40,206 bases of DNA from UBA6264 sp964531505 (GTDB lineage Bacteria; Patescibacteriota; Patescibacteriia; UBA2591; UBA6264), in the NCBI GenBank assembly GCA_964531505.1, contig CAZHDT010000004.1, positions 1 to 40,206 of the forward strand, given 5' to 3'. This document shows, piece after piece, positions 6,026 to 17,000 of this stretch (position 1 is the stretch's first letter; every line of letters starts with the position of its first letter). Both the position numbers and the translations under genes were made by a program. The notes under the pieces were generated by a model, which saw only the letters and a list, made by a program, of their open reading frames with translations, searched no databases and was not told where the DNA came from.

Positions 6026-7096
6026 TTATCTTTCTTTTTCTTTTTTTTCTTCTTCTCTCATTATTTCTAAAATTTGCTTTTTTAATTTCTGAGCCAAAGG
6101 TTTATTTTCTCTTAAACCGGTTTTTGCGTTCTCCCATCCAATTCCCAATTTTTGGTCATCATAAATAACCGTATTGCCTGTTTTTTTAACTAAATTGTAT
6201 TTTGCTCCCAAATTAAGTAGATCTCCGGTCCAAGAAATTCCTTCATTATACATAATTTCAAACTCGCATACCCGAAAAGGAGCAGCGACTTTATTTTTAA
6301 CAATTTTCGCTTTGACTTTGTTACCAATAACTTCTTCCCCTCTTTTAATTTGAGCTAAACGTCTTACTTCTATTCTAACCGAAGAATAAAATTTTAAAGC
6401 TAAACCGCCGGTAGTGGTTTCCGGATTGCCAAACATAATTCCTATTTTCATTCTAATTTGATTGATAAAAATAACTACGGTTTTGGTTTTGCTAATAATA
6501 GCGGTTAATTTTCTTAAAGCTTGACTCATTAAACGAGCTTGTAAACCAATTTGTTGGTCCCCCATTTCCCCTTCAATCTCTTTTCTTGGAGTTAAAGCGG
6601 CTACTGAATCAACCACAATCACGTCAAATCCATTGGAACGAACTAAAGTCTCCACTATTTCCAAAGCTTGTTCTCCATTATCGGGCTGGGAAATCAATAA
6701 ATCATTTATTTGAACCCCGATCTTTCTGGCATAATCCGGGTCTAAAGCGTGTTCTGCGTCAATAAAAGCGGCTGTTCCGCCTTTTTTTTGCGCTTCAGCG
6801 ATAATATGAAGTGTTAAGGTACTTTTCCCACTCATTTCTTGGCCAAAAATTTCAATAACTCGACCCCGAGGAATACCACCTACTCCAAGAGCGTGGTCTA
6901 AAGAAAGACAACCGGTGGAAATCGCTTCCACTTCCATTTTTTTTGCCTCACCCAACTTCATAATTGTTCCTTCGCCATAGCGAGCCTTAATTTGTTCTAT
7001 GGCCATTTCCGCGGCTTTATGCCGAGAATCTACTTCATTTGCCTTAATTTTATCTTCTAATGAATTATTTTTTTTTAAATTTTCTTTTTTGGGCAT
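6026..7096 (-). CDS. recA: recombinase RecA
   Basis: A full-length RecA (356 residues), the ATP-dependent strand-exchange protein of homologous recombination. Visible landmarks are the N-terminal region ending in ISTGCLSLDHALGVGGIPRG, the Walker A motif GQEMSGKST (85-93), the IDAEHALDPDYA segment, Walker B VIVVDSVAAL, the loop L1 region EGEMGDQQIGLQARLMS, the NQIRMKIG segment and L2 with FGNPETTTGGLALKFY. The Walker A is atypical: the usual consensus is GPESSGKTT, so Pro and Ser are replaced by Gln and Met. The Lys and Ser/Thr that contact the nucleotide are kept. A separate promoter precedes it. I see no clear LexA box, so SOS control cannot be claimed. Confidence 0.98.
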   Translation of the reverse strand: MPKKENLKKNNSLEDKIKANEVDSRHKAAEMAIEQIKARYGEGTIMKLGEAKKMEVEAISTGCLSLDHALGVGGIPRGRVIEIFGQEMSGKSTLTLHIIAEAQKKGGTAAFIDAEHALDPDYARKIGVQINDLLISQPDNGEQALEIVETLVRSNGFDVIVVDSVAALTPRKEIEGEMGDQQIGLQARLMSQALRKLTAIISKTKTVVIFINQIRMKIGIMFGNPETTTGGLALKFYSSVRIEVRRLAQIKRGEEVIGNKVKAKIVKNKVAAPFRVCEFEIMYNEGISWTGDLLNLGAKYNLVKKTGNTVIYDDQKLGIGWENAKTGLRENKPLAQKLKKQILEIMREEEKKEKER

Positions 7097-7125
7097 ATAA
7101 AAATAATTAGTAATTAACTTTTTAA

Positions 7126-7154
7126 AGTATACTTATTTTAAATAATCATGTCAA
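7126..7154 (-). promoter_or_regulatory. recA promoter
   Basis: On the minus strand, TTGACA (7154-7149) and TATACT (7131-7126) are separated by 17 bp, close to the sigma70 consensus. The expected start gives a leader of about 22 nt before the recA ATG at 7096, with no evident Shine-Dalgarno sequence. The -10 box lies in the 10-bp palindrome AAGTATACTT (7125-7134). Confidence 0.75.
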
Positions 7155-7167
7155 TTTAAATTTATAT

Positions 7168-7815
7168 TTATTCCAAAACCACTTGACGATAAACGCTCGT
7201 TTCTTTGGAATATTTTTTTTGGGCGGAAATCTTAATAATATTCAACCCTGGCAATAATTCTATTGACTGTTCGAAATCTCCATTAATTGTTACTGCTACG
7301 GGTTGGTCATTAATAAAAACATCTGATTTTTCTTCTGTCTTTCCTTTAATAATCAAAGTAGATTTTTGAACAACAAAATCTTCTTGAGGAAAAATAATTT
7401 GAATTCTCGGAGGAAAAAGAACTTTTTTAATTCCAAATCCCAAATAAGAAAAAACTAAAACGACAAAAAATGATATAAAAAACAATTTGAAGTTAACCTT
7501 TTTGAAATGGCCAAAACTTTTAAACCGATTTTTTCTATAATTTTTATTTTTGGAAAGTTCGTTTTCTTTTTCCCATTGATTTAGCATCTCTTCACTATTT
7601 AATCCCAAAAATTCGGCATATTTTTTTAAAAAATTTTTAAAATAAACTGAACCTGGCAATTCAGAGTAATCATCAAATTCCAATAATTTTAAATATTTTT
7701 CTTCTATTTTTATTTCTTGAGAAACAAAGCTTAAACTAAAGTTTTTAGAAAGGCGCGCTTTCTTCAAAAGCCCGCCCAAAGTGTTGAAAACTATTTCCTT
7801 TTTTGAAAAAGACAT
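7168..7815 (-). CDS. RodZ-like protein: HTH, one membrane helix, extracytoplasmic domain
   Basis: The 215-residue protein has an N-terminal Xre-like HTH of the RodZ type (about 12-80: LGGLLKKARLSKNFSLSFVS, then LPGSVYFKNFLKKYAEFLGL). A basic juxtamembrane stretch, one membrane helix (about 110-128) and an outside beta-rich domain (about 137-215) with an IIKGKTE…VFINDQPVAV pattern typical of Ig-like/glucodextranase-B folds follow. RodZ links the MreB cytoskeleton to the cell-wall elongation machinery; the HTH in that family binds MreB rather than DNA. No mreB is in the window, so the shape role is by family. It lies 49 nt after ftsK, probably in the same transcript. Confidence 0.75.
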   Translation of the reverse strand: MSFSKKEIVFNTLGGLLKKARLSKNFSLSFVSQEIKIEEKYLKLLEFDDYSELPGSVYFKNFLKKYAEFLGLNSEEMLNQWEKENELSKNKNYRKNRFKSFGHFKKVNFKLFFISFFVVLVFSYLGFGIKKVLFPPRIQIIFPQEDFVVQKSTLIIKGKTEEKSDVFINDQPVAVTINGDFEQSIELLPGLNIIKISAQKKYSKETSVYRQVVLE

Positions 7816-7864
7816 AAATATTTAACAAATAGAAATATGGATTCGTAGTTTTTTAAAAAATAAT

Positions 7865-10165
7865 TTAATCATCGTCACTGTTTTCTTTTTCTTCTTCATC
7901 ATATTCATTTTCGTCTCCATTTTCTTGTTCTTGGTCTTCTTTATATTCCGCGATTTCATTTTCCGCTTCCGGTAAACGATAAACTTCTCTTGCCTTAGCT
8001 CCTTCCGCCGGACCAATTGTTCCTTCTTCTTCAAGTAAATCTAAAAGCCGCGCGGCTCGAGCATAACCAACTCGAAGACGACGTTGTAAAAAAGACGCGG
8101 AAGCTTTGCCCGTTTTAATCACTAAATCTCTAGTTTCCGATAAAAGGTCATCTTCTTTTAAATCGCTTTGTTCTTTAAATTCTCCCGGCAAATTATTTAT
8201 CTTTTGGTCTCGAGTAATATCTTCTTGAAAATTGGGTTCAGTCACGTTTCTTAAATATTCCACAATCTTTTTTACTTCTTGGTCTGAAACAAAAGCGGCT
8301 TGAATTCTTTTTGGTTTAGAAAGTTCTGAAGACATAAAAAGCATATCTCCCCGTCCCAACAACTTTTCCGCTCCGGAGAAATCAAGAATCGTTCTTGAAT
8401 CCATTAAAGAGGCAACTGAAAATGCCACTCTAGCCGTAATATTAGCTTTAATTAAACCAGTAATTACATCCACTGAAGGTCTTTGAGTCGCCATAATTAG
8501 ATGAATGCCAGTCGCTCTGGCCATTTGAGCCAAACGAACAATACAAACTTCAACATCTTGGGACGCTGAAGACATTAAATCCGCTAATTCATCAATAATA
8601 ATAACAATAAAGGGCAATTTATCATCTGGATGTGATTCGTTATATGACTGAATGTCGCGCTTTTTTGCTTCTGCCATTATATCAAAACGACGTTCCATTT
8701 CATTAACAGCCCATTTTAAAGCATTAACTGTTTTTTGAGTATTAGTAATAACCGGCGTTAATAAGTGAGGCAAATCATTATAAAGGGTTAATTCCACTCT
8801 TTTGGGGTCTACTAAAATAAATTTTAAATCATCAGGCGAATTTTGATAAATCAAACTGATAATAATCGCGTTTAAAAATATGGTTTTCCCTGAACCGGTT
8901 GAACCGGCTACCAAACAATGAGGCATTCTGGCAATGTCGGCCAACCAGATATTGCCGGCGACATCCCGTCCTAAAGCAACCGATAAATTAGATTTTCTTT
9001 TTATAAAAATCTGGTCTGATAAAATCTTCCTTAACCGAATCGTTGCCACTTTTTGATTAGGAACTTCGATTCCGACTAATGATTGACCGGGAATTGGCGC
9101 TTCAATTCTAATCGGATGAGCAGCTAATGCCAATGATAAGTCGTTATGCAGGCTGGTAATCTTAGAAAGTTTTACTCCTTGCGCCGGTTTAAGGGTATAC
9201 TGAGCGACTGTTGGTCCAATTTTTATTTCTCCCATTTCTACCGGAATATTAAAATTCTCCAAAGTTTTCTTAATAATATATCTATTTTCCTCAACATTTC
9301 CAGCATCCGGTTCAGTTGATTCTGAAGCTAATAATTCCAATGGCAAATCTATTTTTTTATTTATTTTTTTATAAGAAACTGCCATTTCTCCATCCTTATC
9401 AAAATCCTTTTCTTTAGCAAAAATATTTTTTCTTTTTATTTTAATTTCTTGGTCCGGCTCTGTTTCACGCTGAGCTAAAATTTTCTCCGGAGCTTCCGGC
9501 TTTAAAACCAGTTTTTCCTTTTTATTTTGAAAAAGATTTTTAAAAAGTCCCCTCTCTTCCAATTTTACTTCTTCTATTTCGTCTTCATCTCCAGATTCCC
9601 CTTCTTCATCTTTTTTAAAATTAAAAAAGCCAATTAAAATAATAATTAAACTAATGATAATCGCGCCTAAAAAAATAACCCAACTCGCCAATAAACCAAA
9701 AGTATTAGATAAAACATAACTCAAAGCATAACCCAAATAACCACCGCCTTGATGTTCAATTAACGCAGTTTGATTATTTACAAAAGATAAATGGAATAAG
9801 CCAGCAATCATTAAAATCAAAAAAATCAAACTTCCGGAACGAGCGGCTAAAGAAGGATATTTTCGCTCTGAATCGCCGTTCATTGATTTTACTTTTTCAA
9901 AATTTAAAACCATTAAACCGATTATTGCCAGAACAAAAGGAACAAGCCAGGATGCCCAGCCAACCGCAATTTTAATTCCCAATACTAAAAAATCTCCGGC
10001 TACACCGGCTAAACTAACCAAACCAAGAAATAAAATAATCGCCAAAATAAATAAAACTATGGCGATTATCAAGCGCTGGGTCTTAATATTAAGAGAAATT
10101 CTTGATTCTTTTTTTTGGAATTTTTTTTCCCTTTTAAGGGATGATTGGTTTTTCTTTTTAACCAT
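7865..10165 (-). CDS. ftsK: DNA translocase FtsK/SpoIIIE
   Basis: FtsK pumps chromosomal DNA through the division septum. I chose the ATG at 10165 (766 residues, MVKKKNQ…), which leaves 16 nt after the rpoC stop; a longer frame would overlap rpoC and adds no conserved sequence. Four hydrophobic segments (about 32-52, 60-86, 109-128, 145-180) are followed by an acidic/basic linker, then the motor: EAPIPGQSLVGIEVPN, Walker A GSTGSGKT (421-428), FILVDPKRVEL, Walker B FIVIIIDELADL and the MATQRPSVDVITGLIKAN segment. The C-terminal gamma winged-helix (about 675-725; ASFLQRRLRVGYARAARLLD) normally reads KOPS sites. A very acidic tail (last about 25 residues) ends the protein. Confidence 0.95.
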   Translation of the reverse strand: MVKKKNQSSLKREKKFQKKESRISLNIKTQRLIIAIVLFILAIILFLGLVSLAGVAGDFLVLGIKIAVGWASWLVPFVLAIIGLMVLNFEKVKSMNGDSERKYPSLAARSGSLIFLILMIAGLFHLSFVNNQTALIEHQGGGYLGYALSYVLSNTFGLLASWVIFLGAIIISLIIILIGFFNFKKDEEGESGDEDEIEEVKLEERGLFKNLFQNKKEKLVLKPEAPEKILAQRETEPDQEIKIKRKNIFAKEKDFDKDGEMAVSYKKINKKIDLPLELLASESTEPDAGNVEENRYIIKKTLENFNIPVEMGEIKIGPTVAQYTLKPAQGVKLSKITSLHNDLSLALAAHPIRIEAPIPGQSLVGIEVPNQKVATIRLRKILSDQIFIKRKSNLSVALGRDVAGNIWLADIARMPHCLVAGSTGSGKTIFLNAIIISLIYQNSPDDLKFILVDPKRVELTLYNDLPHLLTPVITNTQKTVNALKWAVNEMERRFDIMAEAKKRDIQSYNESHPDDKLPFIVIIIDELADLMSSASQDVEVCIVRLAQMARATGIHLIMATQRPSVDVITGLIKANITARVAFSVASLMDSRTILDFSGAEKLLGRGDMLFMSSELSKPKRIQAAFVSDQEVKKIVEYLRNVTEPNFQEDITRDQKINNLPGEFKEQSDLKEDDLLSETRDLVIKTGKASASFLQRRLRVGYARAARLLDLLEEEGTIGPAEGAKAREVYRLPEAENEIAEYKEDQEQENGDENEYDEEEKENSDDD

Positions 10166-10181
10166 GACTAAATGATTAAAA

Positions 10182-13100
10182 TTATTTTTGAGAAATTTTA
10201 AAATTTTTAAGACCAGTTCCCACTGGAATAAGCCTACCAACGATTACATTTTCTTTCAAGCCTCTTAAGTAATCATGTCGGCCACTAATCGCCGCTTTTA
10301 CTAAAACTCTTGAAGTTTCTTGAAAAGAAGCAGCCGCCAACCAACTGTCAGTGGAAAGAGATACGCGGGTAATCCCTAAAAGTTGTTCATCTCCCTTAGC
10401 TGGCTCCTTGCCTTGTTTTTTTATTTCCTGATTACATTCAAATAAATAATTTTTGGGCACTAATTCACCGGCTAAAAGATTTGTTTCTCCACCATCCTTA
10501 ATTAAACAACGAGAAAACATCTGCTTAATAATTATTTCTACATGCCGATTGTTCAAACTTTGCCCCTGAGAAGAATAAATATAACTAATTTCTTTAAGAA
10601 TATATTTCTGAGTAGCTTCTTTTCCTCTTAAAGAATAAAGTTCTCTTAAATCAAGGCTCCCATCTGTCAATTGCTGTCCTACTTTCACTTTTTCTCCATC
10701 TTTAACCCAAATATCATAACCGGTAACATCATATTCTTCTTGGTCATCCGCTTCTGAAAGAACCTTAATTATTCCTTTTTCTAATTTAATTATTCCCTTG
10801 TATTTTGCTTTAATTTTCCGATTTTTTACACCAGAAGTATATTCTCTTTTAATGGAAAGACTTGCCAAAATATCTCCTTTTTTTACTTCTTCTCCATTCT
10901 TAATATTTATTTTCCAATCTTCTTCATCATCTAAAAGATAAACTTCTTCCTTTTTTCCTTTATATTTGATAACAATCTTTTTTTCGTTTTTTTCCTGAAT
11001 TAATTTAATCAAACCATCATGGTTGGCCATAATCGCTTTTTTCTTAACTGGTCTAACTTCAAAAATTTCTTCCACTCTTGGCAAGCCTTGAGTAATATCT
11101 TTTCCTGCCACCCCTCCAGTATGGAAAGTTCTTAGAGTAAGCTGGGTGCCAGGTTCGCCAATGCTCTGAGCGGCAATAACCCCAACTGGTGTGCCAATTT
11201 TCACCGGTTTATTGTAACCAAGGTCATAACCATAACACTTGGCGCAAATCCCTCTTTCTGCTTGGCAGGTTAAAACTGATCTAATATAAACTTTTTCCGG
11301 ATTAATTTCATTAATTTTATCCGCTTGTTCTGAATTAACAGTTTCTTCAGCTTTAACAATAACTTTATTTGTTTTGGGGTCTTTAATTTCTTTAAGAACA
11401 GTTCGGCCAAATAAACGACTGCGCCAATTTTCATCCATTTCTTCATTTTCTTCCCGAGTTAAACAAATTCCTTTTTTGTCTCCGCAATCTTCTTCATAAA
11501 CGATAATATCCTGACAAACATCAACCATTCTTCTGGTTAAATAACCAGCGGCAGCGGTTTTTAAAGCCATATCCGCTGTCCCCTTTCTTGAACCATGAGT
11601 GGAAATAAAATATTCCAAAACATTAAATCCATCTTTAAAAGAAGATTTAATTGGAAGTTCAATTAATTTTCCTGTCGGAGAAGAAACAATTCCGCGCATT
11701 CCGAACATTTGCGCTAACTGAATCCAAGAACCCCTAGCTCCTGATTCAACCATAAAGAAAACAGGTGAATTCAAAGGAGGATTTTCTTTAACAATTTTAG
11801 TAATTTGATTTTTTGCGGTTATCCAAACTTCAATACTTTTTAAATAACGCTCATCTTCCGCCAATAAACCCATATCATATTGGGATTGTATTTCATCTAC
11901 TTTTTTTTGCGCTTGTTTTAAAATAGCTTCTTTTTCCGGCAAATCAGGCAAATCATCAATTCCCCAAGAGAGTCCGGATAAAGTTAAATAAGCAAGAGTT
12001 GTTTCCTTTACCCGATCTAAAAGAGCGACTGTTCCTTCTTCACCATATTTTTCAATGGATTTATTAACTATTTTTTTAAGCTTCCCTTTATCTATTTCTT
12101 CATTGGTATTATAAAGTCCGGGAAGTAAAATACTATTAAAAATCAACCGACCAACACTTACTTCTTCCACTTTGCCCTCAATTCTAACTTTAATATTTTC
12201 TTGCAACTCTATTTTTTTATTTTGATAAGCAAGCATCGCTTCATTAAAATCGCTAAAAACTAACATATTTTCTTTTTCCTTCAGTAAATGGGTTAAATAA
12301 TAAGCGCCCCAAACCATATCTTGACCTGGAGTGACAATTGGTTCTCCTGTCGCTGGCTTTAAAAGATTATGAGTAGAAAGAATAATATCTCTTGCCTCTT
12401 CCCTTGCTTTTTCTGTAATAGGAACATGAACAGCCATTTGATCTCCATCAAAATCAGCGTTAAAAGCGGCGCAAACTAAAGGGTGAATCTGAATAGCTTT
12501 TCCTTCAATCAAAACCGGTTGAAAAGCCTGAATACCTAATCGATGCAAAGTCGGAGCACGATTTAAAAGCACATAAGATTTTTTGGTTATTTCCTCTAAA
12601 ATTGACCAAACATCTTCTGTCCCTTCTTCAATTAACCGGTTAGCGCTTCTCACATTGTGAATAATTTCTCTTTTAATTAATTCACTGGCAATAAATGGCT
12701 TAAAAAGTTCCAAAGCCATAATTTTAGGCAAACCGCATTGATTAAGTTTTAAATTAGGACCAACAACAATAACGGAACGTCCGGAATAATCAACTCTTTT
12801 TCCTAATAAATTTTGCCTGAATCGCCCTTGTTTTCCTTTTAAAATATCTGCTAAAGATTTTAATGGCCTTCTTTGTCCGGTTGAAGAAATCGTGGTTTTT
12901 CCAGAACGCATTTCATTATCAATTAAAGCATCCACTGCTTCCTGAAGCATTCTTTTCTCGTTTCTTAAAATAACCTCTGGCGCTTTTAATTCATAAAGCC
13001 TTTTTAAACGATTATTTCTATTAATAACCCGGCGATAAAGATCATTTAAATCGGATGAAGCAAAACGTCCCCCGTCTAAGGGAACTAATGGTCTTAAATC

Positions 13101-13991
13101 AGGAGGAATAACCGGCAAAATCCTTAAAATCATATTTTCCGGATTTATTTTATTGGCTGTAAAACTGCTTAAAGTTTTAATCCTTTGTGATAATTTTTTA
13201 TTTTTAATTGGATTAATTGTTTTAGATTTTTCTTTTTCCAAATCTTTGATTAATTTTAATAAATCAACATTGTGTAAAAGTTTTAAAAGGGCTTCTGCTC
13301 CAATTCCAGCTTCAAAGATGTGGCCGTATTTTAAAGACAATTCCCGATATTCTAATTCTGTTAAAAGCGTTCCTATTATAATTTCGTTAATTTCTTTTTT
13401 TGTTTCCTGATAATTTTTATTTAATTCATCCAATTCTTTTTCCGACCCGCCTTTTAATTCCTTTTTCTTTTCTTTAAATTCTGCTTCTAATTCAATGAAA
13501 ATTTCCTTCTTTAAACTTTCATTGACGCTGATAACAACAAAATTTGCAAAATAAACAACCTTTTCCATGGCTTGAACCGTCATATTCAAAATCAAGCCAA
13601 TTCGAGAAGGCATACTTCTTAAAAACCAAATATGAGTCACTGGCGCGGCTAAAGTAATATGTCCCATTCTTTCCCGGCGAACCAAACTTCGAGTAACTTC
13701 CACCCCGCAACGGTCACAAACAATTCCCCGATAACGAAGCTTTTTATATTTACCGCAAGCGCATTGCCAATCTTTTACCGGACCAAATATTTTTTGACAA
13801 AATAAACCATCTCGCTCCGGCTTTCGACTCCGATAATTAATAGTTTCCGGTTTTAAAACTTCACCATGAGACCAAAAACGAATTTCGTCCGGAGAAGCTA
13901 AACGTAAACGAATTGATTTAAAATCAAAAGAATCTTCTCTTTGATCTTCTTTTGGTAAGTTTAGATTGCTAATATTCGATGGTGTTAGCAT
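10182..13991 (-). CDS. rpoC: RNA polymerase subunit beta'
   Basis: A complete beta' subunit of 1269 residues, which with beta forms the RNA polymerase active site. The N-terminal zinc ribbon has Cys77, Cys79, Cys92 and Cys95. The catalytic magnesium loop NADFDGDQMAVHV has its aspartates at 513, 515 and 517. The bridge-helix/trigger-loop region (MFGMRGIVSSPTGK…, LTLRTFHTGGVAG) and the second zinc site (CQAERGICAKCYG) are present. It is shorter than the E. coli protein (about 1400), lacking large lineage-specific insertions. It follows rpoB after 66 nt containing a hairpin, and precedes ftsK. Confidence 0.98.
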   Translation of the reverse strand: MLTPSNISNLNLPKEDQREDSFDFKSIRLRLASPDEIRFWSHGEVLKPETINYRSRKPERDGLFCQKIFGPVKDWQCACGKYKKLRYRGIVCDRCGVEVTRSLVRRERMGHITLAAPVTHIWFLRSMPSRIGLILNMTVQAMEKVVYFANFVVISVNESLKKEIFIELEAEFKEKKKELKGGSEKELDELNKNYQETKKEINEIIIGTLLTELEYRELSLKYGHIFEAGIGAEALLKLLHNVDLLKLIKDLEKEKSKTINPIKNKKLSQRIKTLSSFTANKINPENMILRILPVIPPDLRPLVPLDGGRFASSDLNDLYRRVINRNNRLKRLYELKAPEVILRNEKRMLQEAVDALIDNEMRSGKTTISSTGQRRPLKSLADILKGKQGRFRQNLLGKRVDYSGRSVIVVGPNLKLNQCGLPKIMALELFKPFIASELIKREIIHNVRSANRLIEEGTEDVWSILEEITKKSYVLLNRAPTLHRLGIQAFQPVLIEGKAIQIHPLVCAAFNADFDGDQMAVHVPITEKAREEARDIILSTHNLLKPATGEPIVTPGQDMVWGAYYLTHLLKEKENMLVFSDFNEAMLAYQNKKIELQENIKVRIEGKVEEVSVGRLIFNSILLPGLYNTNEEIDKGKLKKIVNKSIEKYGEEGTVALLDRVKETTLAYLTLSGLSWGIDDLPDLPEKEAILKQAQKKVDEIQSQYDMGLLAEDERYLKSIEVWITAKNQITKIVKENPPLNSPVFFMVESGARGSWIQLAQMFGMRGIVSSPTGKLIELPIKSSFKDGFNVLEYFISTHGSRKGTADMALKTAAAGYLTRRMVDVCQDIIVYEEDCGDKKGICLTREENEEMDENWRSRLFGRTVLKEIKDPKTNKVIVKAEETVNSEQADKINEINPEKVYIRSVLTCQAERGICAKCYGYDLGYNKPVKIGTPVGVIAAQSIGEPGTQLTLRTFHTGGVAGKDITQGLPRVEEIFEVRPVKKKAIMANHDGLIKLIQEKNEKKIVIKYKGKKEEVYLLDDEEDWKINIKNGEEVKKGDILASLSIKREYTSGVKNRKIKAKYKGIIKLEKGIIKVLSEADDQEEYDVTGYDIWVKDGEKVKVGQQLTDGSLDLRELYSLRGKEATQKYILKEISYIYSSQGQSLNNRHVEIIIKQMFSRCLIKDGGETNLLAGELVPKNYLFECNQEIKKQGKEPAKGDEQLLGITRVSLSTDSWLAAASFQETSRVLVKAAISGRHDYLRGLKENVIVGRLIPVGTGLKNFKISQK

Positions 13992-14023
13992 ATTTATAAA
14001 TTAAAAATTTAATCGAATAAAAT

Positions 14024-14050
14024 ATCCTTAGGAGTAATTATCCCAAGGAT
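14024..14050 (-). promoter_or_regulatory. hairpin in the rpoB-rpoC intergenic region
   Basis: ATCCTT (14024-14029) pairs with AAGGAT (14045-14050), and GGA (14031-14033) with TCC (14041-14043), giving a stem with small interruptions. On the transcribed minus strand it is followed by an ATTTTATT stretch, a weak terminator-like arrangement. It may set the rpoB to rpoC ratio or protect an mRNA end; inference only. Confidence 0.45.
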
Positions 14051-14057
14051 TTATTTT

Positions 14058-17000
14058 TTATCTTTTTTCTTTTCTTTTGTCGTCTTTCATCATTTCCACG
14101 TTCAAGCATAATCCCTTTAATTCTCGGACTAAAACACTAAAAGATTCGGGAATATTTATATCCTTGATGGTTTCTCCTTTAATAATGGCTTCATAAGCCT
14201 TTGTCCGTCCAGTAACATCATCTGATTTAATAGTTAACATCTCCTGTAAGGTATAAGCGGCCCCATATCCTTCCAATGCCCAGACTTCCATTTCTCCAAA
14301 TCTTTGTCCGCCAAATTGGGCTTTACCACCTAAAGGCTGTTGAGTAATTAAAGAATATGGTCCAATTGAACGCTGATGGATTTTATCTTCCACTAAATGA
14401 TTTAATTTCATAAAATAGGTATAACCAACAGTCACTTGTTCTTTAAACGCCTCTCCGGTTCGTCCATTATAAAGAGTCATTTTTCCATTAGAAATAAATC
14501 CCGCTTTAACTAACTCCTTTTTAATGGTTTCTTCATTAATTCCGTTTAAAGCCGGGGTAGCCACTTTATAACCTAACTTTTCAGCGGCCAAACCCAAATG
14601 AATTTCTAAAATCTGTCCTAAATTCATTCTAGAAACGACACCTAATGGATTTAAAATTATATCAATCGGTCGGCCATTTTCCAAATAAGGCATATCTTCT
14701 TGGGGAACAATTTTAGAAACAACTCCTTTATTTCCGTGCCGGCCAGCCATTTTATCTCCAATTTGAACTTTTCTTAAATCTGCCACTAAAACTTGAATTG
14801 ATTTAACCACTCCAGGCGCCAGTTTATCTCCTTTTTCTCTGGAAAAAATTTTCACGCCGATTACTTTGCCATGTTCTCCGTGTTCCAAATAAAGTGATGA
14901 ATCTCTAACATCCTGGGCTTTTTCTCCAAAAATAGCGCGAAGTAATTTTTCTTCCGCGCTTAATTCGGCTTCCCCTTTTGGCGTAATTTTTCCCACTAAA
15001 ATATCGCCGGATTTAACTTCTGCTCCCACCCTAATAATTCCTTCCTCATCCAAATTTCTTAATTTTTCTTCGCTCACATTTGGAATATCACGAGTAGTGG
15101 TTTCCGGTCCAAATTTTGTTTCTCTAATATCAATTGTATGTTCATCAATATGCAAAGAACTAAATTTATCACTCTGAACTAAACGAGAAGAAATAAGAAT
15201 CGCATCTTCATAATTGCCTCCTTCCCATGGCATATAAGCGCCTAAAATATTTTGGCCCAAAGCCAATTCGCCTTCATTAGTAGACGAACCGCCAGCTAAA
15301 ACTTCTCCTTTAATAACTTGCTGTCCTTTTTCAATTAAAGGAGTTTGATTAAAACAAGTGTCAAAATTTGATCGTTCGTATTTATTTAAAATATAAGTTT
15401 TACTTTTTCCAGAATTTCCCATTAAAACAATATGGTCTGCATCTACTTCTTTAATTTTTCCACTTTCTTCAGCAATAACTAAATGACCTGAATCACGAGC
15501 AATTTTTTCTTCCACCCCTGTACCAACAATCGGGGCTTCCGGTCTAATTAAAGGCACCGCTTGCTTCTGCATATTGGTGCCCATTAAAGCTCTAATTCCA
15601 TCATCATGTTCCAAAAATGGAATTAAAGAAGTAGCGATACTAATAATTTGATTAGCCGCCACATCAATAAATTCGACTTCTGAAACATTGCAAAAACCAG
15701 GTTTTCCGTGAATTCTTGCTTCAACAATTTTTTCTTCAAGGCAATTATCTTTTATTTTAATTGAAAAAGGAACAAGAATGTGTTGCTCCTCTTCCCAAGC
15801 ATTTAAATAAATAATTTCTTTGGTTAATTTTCCATTAACTACTTTACGATAAGGAGTTTCAAGAAAACCATATTCATTAATTCTGGTATAACAAGCCAAA
15901 TGACTTACTAAACCAACGTTTGGTCCTTCCGGAGTCGCAATGGGGCAAATTCTTCCATAATAAGTGCGATGGACGTCCCTCACTTCAAATCCTGCTCTTT
16001 CTCGGCTTAAACCACCAGGACCAGCAACTGTTAATCTTCTTTTATGCGATAATTCTGAAAGAACATTGGTTTGGTCCATAAATTGGGAGAGCTGAGATGA
16101 CATAAAAAATTCTTTTAATATTCCGCTAATTGGCCTAATATTAATCAATTGACCTGGAGTTATTTTCCCTTCTGCCGTACTCATTCTATCCCTAACAATC
16201 CTTTGTAATCTAAGCATACCAACCCTCATTCTATTTTGAACTAATTCGCCAACCGCTCTAATTCTGCGATTAGCTAAGTGGTCAATATCATCCGCATGTT
16301 CCTGGGTTAAATTTAATCTAATAACTTCTTTAATAATTTCCTTTAAATCTTCCGGTCTTAAAACTCGTTCTTTTATTTTATCTCCAAAATTAAGTCGACT
16401 GTTTATTTTATATCTTCCAACTTTGCTTAAATCGTAGCGGTTGGGATGAAAAAACATAGCATAAATCAAAGATTTAGCATTATCCACTGTGGCTAAATCT
16501 CCGGGACGAATTTTACGATAAACCTCAATTAACCCCTCTTCTTCTGAAGCAGAAGGGTCTTTTTCTAAAGTCGCGGTAATATAATCAAGAGCAGACACAT
16601 CTTCTACTTGGTCTTTGCCATGAGTTTTAGTCCTTTTTTCTACTGGAACAAATAAATCTAAAATTTCTTTGTCTGTCCCATAACCAAAAACCCTTAATAA
16701 AGAAGTGGCTGGGGTTTTTCTTTGTCTGTCAATTCTCGCCCAAATCACTTTTTTTGCATCAGTTTCAAATTCAAGCCAAGCGCCTCGGTCCGGAATAATT
16801 TTTGCTCCGTAAAGGTATGTTCCCTTAACCATTTCCCGACTAAACAATACTCCTGCTGACCTAATAAGCTGTTGAACCACAACTCTTTCAATTCCATTAA
16901 TAATAAAAGTTCCCCTTTCACTCATGAGGGGAATATCACTAAAATAAACTTCTTGGTCTTGTTGACGCCCGGTTTTTTTATTAATGAGGCGGACTTTTAA

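Noticed and set aside
7125..7134. AAGTATACTT palindrome at the recA promoter as a LexA box
   Set aside because: It does not match the known LexA consensus types and simply contains the -10 box.
7822..8034. Lys-rich 70-residue ORF antiparallel or out of frame with ftsK
   Set aside because: A frame shadow of the acidic ftsK tail (GAA/GAT repeats read one base off).
10166..10240. Longer FtsK start overlapping rpoC
   Set aside because: The extra residues are coded by the end of rpoC and lack conservation; the ATG at 10165 fits the gap.
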